DNA of 7,613 nt. Source: Pseudomonadota bacterium. Its GTDB lineage: Bacteria; Desulfobacterota; Anaeroferrophillalia; Anaeroferrophillales; Tharpellaceae. Positions 5,271-7,613 of this stretch are shown here, one piece after another; position 1 is the stretch's first letter, and each line of letters opens with the position of its first letter. The translations under genes and the position numbers were made by a program. Location: assembly GCA_015486445.1 (NCBI GenBank), contig WFRT01000234.1, forward strand, positions 1 to 7,613, read 5' to 3'. Below the pieces are notes generated by a model. The model was not told the origin of the DNA. It was given only the letters and a program-made list of their open reading frames with translations, and made no database searches.

Positions 5271-6729
5271 CTTTCAGCCGACGGTTGGCATTTTCCAGCA
5301 GACGCCTGATTTCGTTTGCGGTTTCCCGTCTCACTCCTTCCTCCAGGCCTCCCTCCCGCTCCCAGCCGCGGACGACGGTTGCCAGGAAACCTTCCAGGAC
5401 CCCGTCCGGCAGGGCGCGGGGGTGGTGCGCCCAGGCCAGCATCCCCTGGACCTGGTCGCGGCAGCTCAAGTCGAGATTATAGCCGTACTGGAACCCCTTG
5501 AGAGCCATCAAGATGGGGAAATAGCCGTAGTCCCGCCGTTCCGGAGCCCGGAGACGGAGAAAAGCGTACTCGACCACCTCCCGGTGCGGCCTTCTCTTCC
5601 CCGGCCGATGGCGGCGGCGCTGGATGACCCCGCGCAGTTCGTTGTCGGCCAGCCGGCACTCACGCCAACGCCCTTTCGCATCGGTTTGAAAATCCCCCCC
5701 GAGCAGCAACAGGCAGAGATAATCGCCAAGCTCCGGCCGGCGCTTACCGAAGGCGACCTTTTCGAAATTGACATGCAGGCTGTGCGGCCGGATTTCGGCG
5801 ACAAACCGGATAACCTCGTCGATGTACAGGGCCACCAGGCCGCAGTCCCGGGAAAGCGGGAGGGAGAAAGAACGGGGATAGTCGAGCCGGACCAGGGAGT
5901 ATTCAAAGAAACCTCCCGGGCGGCTCCCGAGCTTGAAGCGCTTCAGAAAATCACGGCCCCGGATATGGGTGTCGAGATAACCGCCCAGGCGCCAGCAGAC
6001 ATCGTCGAGAAAAAAATCCTCGTACCAGCGCATGTTGGCAAAATCGGGATCGACAGCCCCCTGGCTGAAGGGCTGATCGAAGGTTGCGAAACGACCGAGA
6101 TTGCTGAACTCGAGTTCAACCCCGAGCGGGGTCCGGCCGGGCCGGCTGCAGCGCCGGCAGAGCCCGGCCACCGACGCCGCCATTTCGGCAAAGGACACCA
6201 GGCCCCGGAGCCGGGCCGCGACCAGGAGCGCGTAGATATACAGCCGGCGCTCCCCGTTCTTACGGACTTCGCCGACAAGTTCATCGATGAGCGCGTCGCA
6301 AACCCGGCGGTTGCGATTGAACCACAGGATGGCGACCAGGTTGGGAAAAAAATCGTAGTAGCAGTCGGCTTCCGGTGCCGGCAGGCGGGCGGCGCCGAGA
6401 TGGGGACGGACTCCCTGGACCAGGAAGCCGAAAAGATAGTGCCTGAATATCAGCTTCAGGTAGGCCGGGGCCTGCGGCCGGCGCCAGGCCCGGCGGCCGA
6501 TAACCATGGCCTTGTACTGGCGGGCGGCGGTCTGCGACAGATTGTGGCGAAAACCGGTTGTCAGCCGCCGGGAGGAGGTTTTAGGGTGATTGAGAAAATA
6601 GACAAAACGGCGCCGGTAGGTAACCCCGACAAATTCACGCAGGAGCATCAGACGCTCGATCGGGGTCAGGCGCCGGTAAAGCCCGGCCCAGGGGGTATGG
6701 CGAAGATCCTCGGGAAAAAAAAGAGCCAT
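5263..6729 (-). CDS. Uncharacterised 488-aa protein with amidoligase/GCS-like motifs
   Basis: I do not recognise this as a named protein. The first ~190 residues are helical-looking, rich in Arg and aromatics, with no signal peptide. A CxxC (C191, C194) precedes LGVELEF (202-208), which resembles the opening 'GvElE' strand of the glutamine synthetase/gamma-glutamylcysteine ligase fold. Then come GGFFEYS (272-278), SLHVNFE (317-323) and VVEYAFLRLR (385-394). Their order and spacing recall the 'gg.EivSp', 'glHVHv' and 'tvEfR' strands that carry ATP/metal ligands in that superfamily's amidoligase branch. A divergent ATP-dependent amide-forming enzyme is therefore possible; this is motif reading, not a homology result. 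ATG 6729 is supported by GGAG (6735-6738) 5 nt upstream. The gene lies 80 nt downstream of hisS on the same strand, with a hairpin between them. Codons 3-5 include a T8 run. Composition matches the neighbours. Confidence 0.75.
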   Translation of the reverse strand: MALFFPEDLRHTPWAGLYRRLTPIERLMLLREFVGVTYRRRFVYFLNHPKTSSRRLTTGFRHNLSQTAARQYKAMVIGRRAWRRPQAPAYLKLIFRHYLFGFLVQGVRPHLGAARLPAPEADCYYDFFPNLVAILWFNRNRRVCDALIDELVGEVRKNGERRLYIYALLVAARLRGLVSFAEMAASVAGLCRRCSRPGRTPLGVELEFSNLGRFATFDQPFSQGAVDPDFANMRWYEDFFLDDVCWRLGGYLDTHIRGRDFLKRFKLGSRPGGFFEYSLVRLDYPRSFSLPLSRDCGLVALYIDEVIRFVAEIRPHSLHVNFEKVAFGKRRPELGDYLCLLLLGGDFQTDAKGRWRECRLADNELRGVIQRRRHRPGKRRPHREVVEYAFLRLRAPERRDYGYFPILMALKGFQYGYNLDLSCRDQVQGMLAWAHHPRALPDGVLEGFLATVVRGWEREGGLEEGVRRETANEIRRLLENANRRLKAG

Positions 6730-6742
6730 CGCATCTCCATCA

Positions 6743-6768
6743 CGACGCCGGGTTCCTACCCGGCGTCG
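6743..6768 (-). promoter_or_regulatory. 11-bp hairpin in the hisS to 488-aa gene interval
   Basis: CGACGCCGGGT and ACCCGGCGTCG (6743-6753 with 6758-6768) form a perfect 11-bp stem with a tetraloop reading AGGA on the minus strand. No T run follows, so it is not a canonical intrinsic terminator. It sits 13 nt before the initiation codon's upstream edge, just ahead of the GGAG ribosome site. It might be an mRNA processing or stabilising element, or affect initiation of the downstream gene. Confidence 0.5.
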
Positions 6769-6809
6769 GATTCACGCTGGCCGCCGCCTCATCCGGCCGC
6801 CGGGGCGCT

Positions 6810-7613
6810 TCAGCGGGGAGCCTCCCGCAACTCTTGCGCATGCAGTTCCAGCAGGCCGGAAGCCAGGCCGTCAAGAGGCAGCTCAAACTGCCGCCGGCTC
6901 TGCATGTCCCGCACCAGGGCCCGGCCGGCGGCCCGTTCATCGGGCCCGACAATGACGGCGTAGCGGACCCCGTCACGGTCCGCCTTCTTGAGCTGGCTTT
7001 TGAGACTTTTAAGCTGAAACCCCAGGGTTGTCAGCCGGCCCCCGCGGTTGAGTTCGGCGTGCAGCGGAAAAAGTTCACTCAGGGCGGCTTCGTCGAGGGC
7101 GACCAGGGCCGCGAAAGGGGTCGGCCGGGAGAGTTTCCGGTTGTCAAAGAGAAGCATCAGGCGCTCGAAACCGATGGCAAAACCGATCGCCGGGGTCGGT
7201 TTGCCGCCCAACTCCTCGACCAGCCGATCGTAACGCCCCCCGGCCGCCACCGCGTTCTGGGCCCCGAGATCACCAGCCAGGAATTCAAATGTCGTCCGGG
7301 TATAGTAGTCCAGTCCCCGGACCAGGCGGGGATTGACCTGGTACTCGATGCCGACCCCCTCAAGCAGCCGGCCGAGCCCGGCAAAATGGTCCCGGCACTC
7401 CACACAGAGGGCCTCGCTGATCAGCGGGGCCGCGGCCACGCTCTCGCGGCAGCGGGGATTCTTGCAGTCCAGGACCCTTAAGGGGTTGTCCGTGATCCGC
7501 CGCCGGCAGTCCTCGCAGAGATTTTCGCGCCGGGCCTCGAGAAAGGCTTTGAGCCGCTCCCTGAATTGCGGCCGGCATTTTTCACAGCCCAGGCTGTTGA
7601 CCTGGAGTTCGAT
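6810..7613 (-). CDS. hisS: Histidyl-tRNA synthetase, C-terminal part (5' end outside window)
   Basis: The frame is open from 7613 to a TGA at 6812-6810, giving 267 residues. The start lies beyond the window; GTG 7439 is internal. The first residues (LQVNSLGCEKCRPQF, then LCEDCRRR, NPLRVLDCK and LCVECRDHF) are the cysteine-bearing insertion found in many bacterial class II HisRS enzymes, with CxxC pairs at residues 10/13, 33/36 and 70/73, plus C50 and C55. LVRGLDYYTRTTFEF is the histidine-specific motif ('RGLDYY'), and AVAAGGRYDRLVEELGG with AIGFAIGFERL forms the motif 3 region containing the catalytic Arg. The remaining ~95 residues are the anticodon-binding domain (LKSLKSQLKKADRDGVRYAVIVG). 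The enzyme charges tRNA-His with histidine in the cytoplasm. No terminator with a U tract follows, so read-through into the 488-aa gene is likely. Confidence 0.97.
   Translation of the reverse strand: MELQVNSLGCEKCRPQFRERLKAFLEARRENLCEDCRRRITDNPLRVLDCKNPRCRESVAAAPLISEALCVECRDHFAGLGRLLEGVGIEYQVNPRLVRGLDYYTRTTFEFLAGDLGAQNAVAAGGRYDRLVEELGGKPTPAIGFAIGFERLMLLFDNRKLSRPTPFAALVALDEAALSELFPLHAELNRGGRLTTLGFQLKSLKSQLKKADRDGVRYAVIVGPDERAAGRALVRDMQSRRQFELPLDGLASGLLELHAQELREAPR

Noticed and set aside
4461..5309. 282-codon frame overlapping the transporter in the -1/+2 phase, starting at ATG 4461
   Set aside because: Its translation is His/Pro/Arg-rich with no membrane segments, while the overlapping frame gives a full TauE/SafE protein.
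5422..6963. 513-codon open frame on the plus strand, antisense to the 488-aa gene and the end of hisS
   Set aside because: It runs across the 3' end of hisS and the whole intergenic hairpin, its translation is Pro/Ala/Gly-rich without recognisable motifs, and the opposite strand holds a gene with a good ribosome site. Long antisense frames are expected in GC-rich DNA.

Overview
The window is a GC-rich bacterial chromosomal segment with six protein-coding genes, two of them cut by the window edges. No RNA gene, mobile element or CRISPR array is visible. The gene content suggests an anaerobic proteobacterium-like organism, possibly in or near Desulfobacterota. The hints are a single-chain ADP-forming acyl-CoA synthetase paired with a crotonase, a TauE/SafE-type exporter, and a class III-type FAD/NAD(P) oxidoreductase. 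This placement is an inference and is weakly supported.

Layout, left to right. (1) 2-610 (+): the C-terminal part of an FAD-dependent pyridine-nucleotide oxidoreductase. It converges on (2) 666-1145 (-), a small exported protein with two bacterial SH3 domains. A strong hairpin without a U tract (615-645) separates their 3' ends. (3) 1146-1397: a 252-bp divergent regulatory region. It holds a good sigma70-like promoter toward the SH3 gene with a near-palindrome in its spacer, a minus-strand terminator-like hairpin, and a plus-strand TTGACA element toward the next operon. (4) 1398-2210 and 2216-4351 (+): a tight two-gene operon of a crotonase-family enzyme (TTG start) and a 711-aa NDP-forming acyl-CoA synthetase. 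It is closed by a textbook intrinsic terminator (4423-4457). (5) 4468-5241 (+): a TauE/SafE-type membrane transporter. It starts 10 nt after that terminator and has no recognisable ribosome binding site. (6) 5263-6729 (-): an uncharacterised 488-aa protein whose C-terminal 290 residues carry a motif series like the amidoligase branch of the glutamine-synthetase/GCS fold. It lies downstream of (7) 6810-7613 (-), the C-terminal part of histidyl-tRNA synthetase. An 11-bp hairpin sits between these two.

How the genes work together. The crotonase and synthetase most likely act in sequence: ATP-dependent CoA activation of a carboxylic acid, then hydration, isomerisation or cleavage of the acyl-CoA. 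The same pairing of enzyme types carries out side-chain cleavage of hydroxycinnamates in some bacteria, but the substrate here cannot be read from sequence. The 488-aa protein is probably co-transcribed with hisS and is the least explained gene in the window. Nothing links the oxidoreductase, SH3 protein and transporter functionally to their neighbours.
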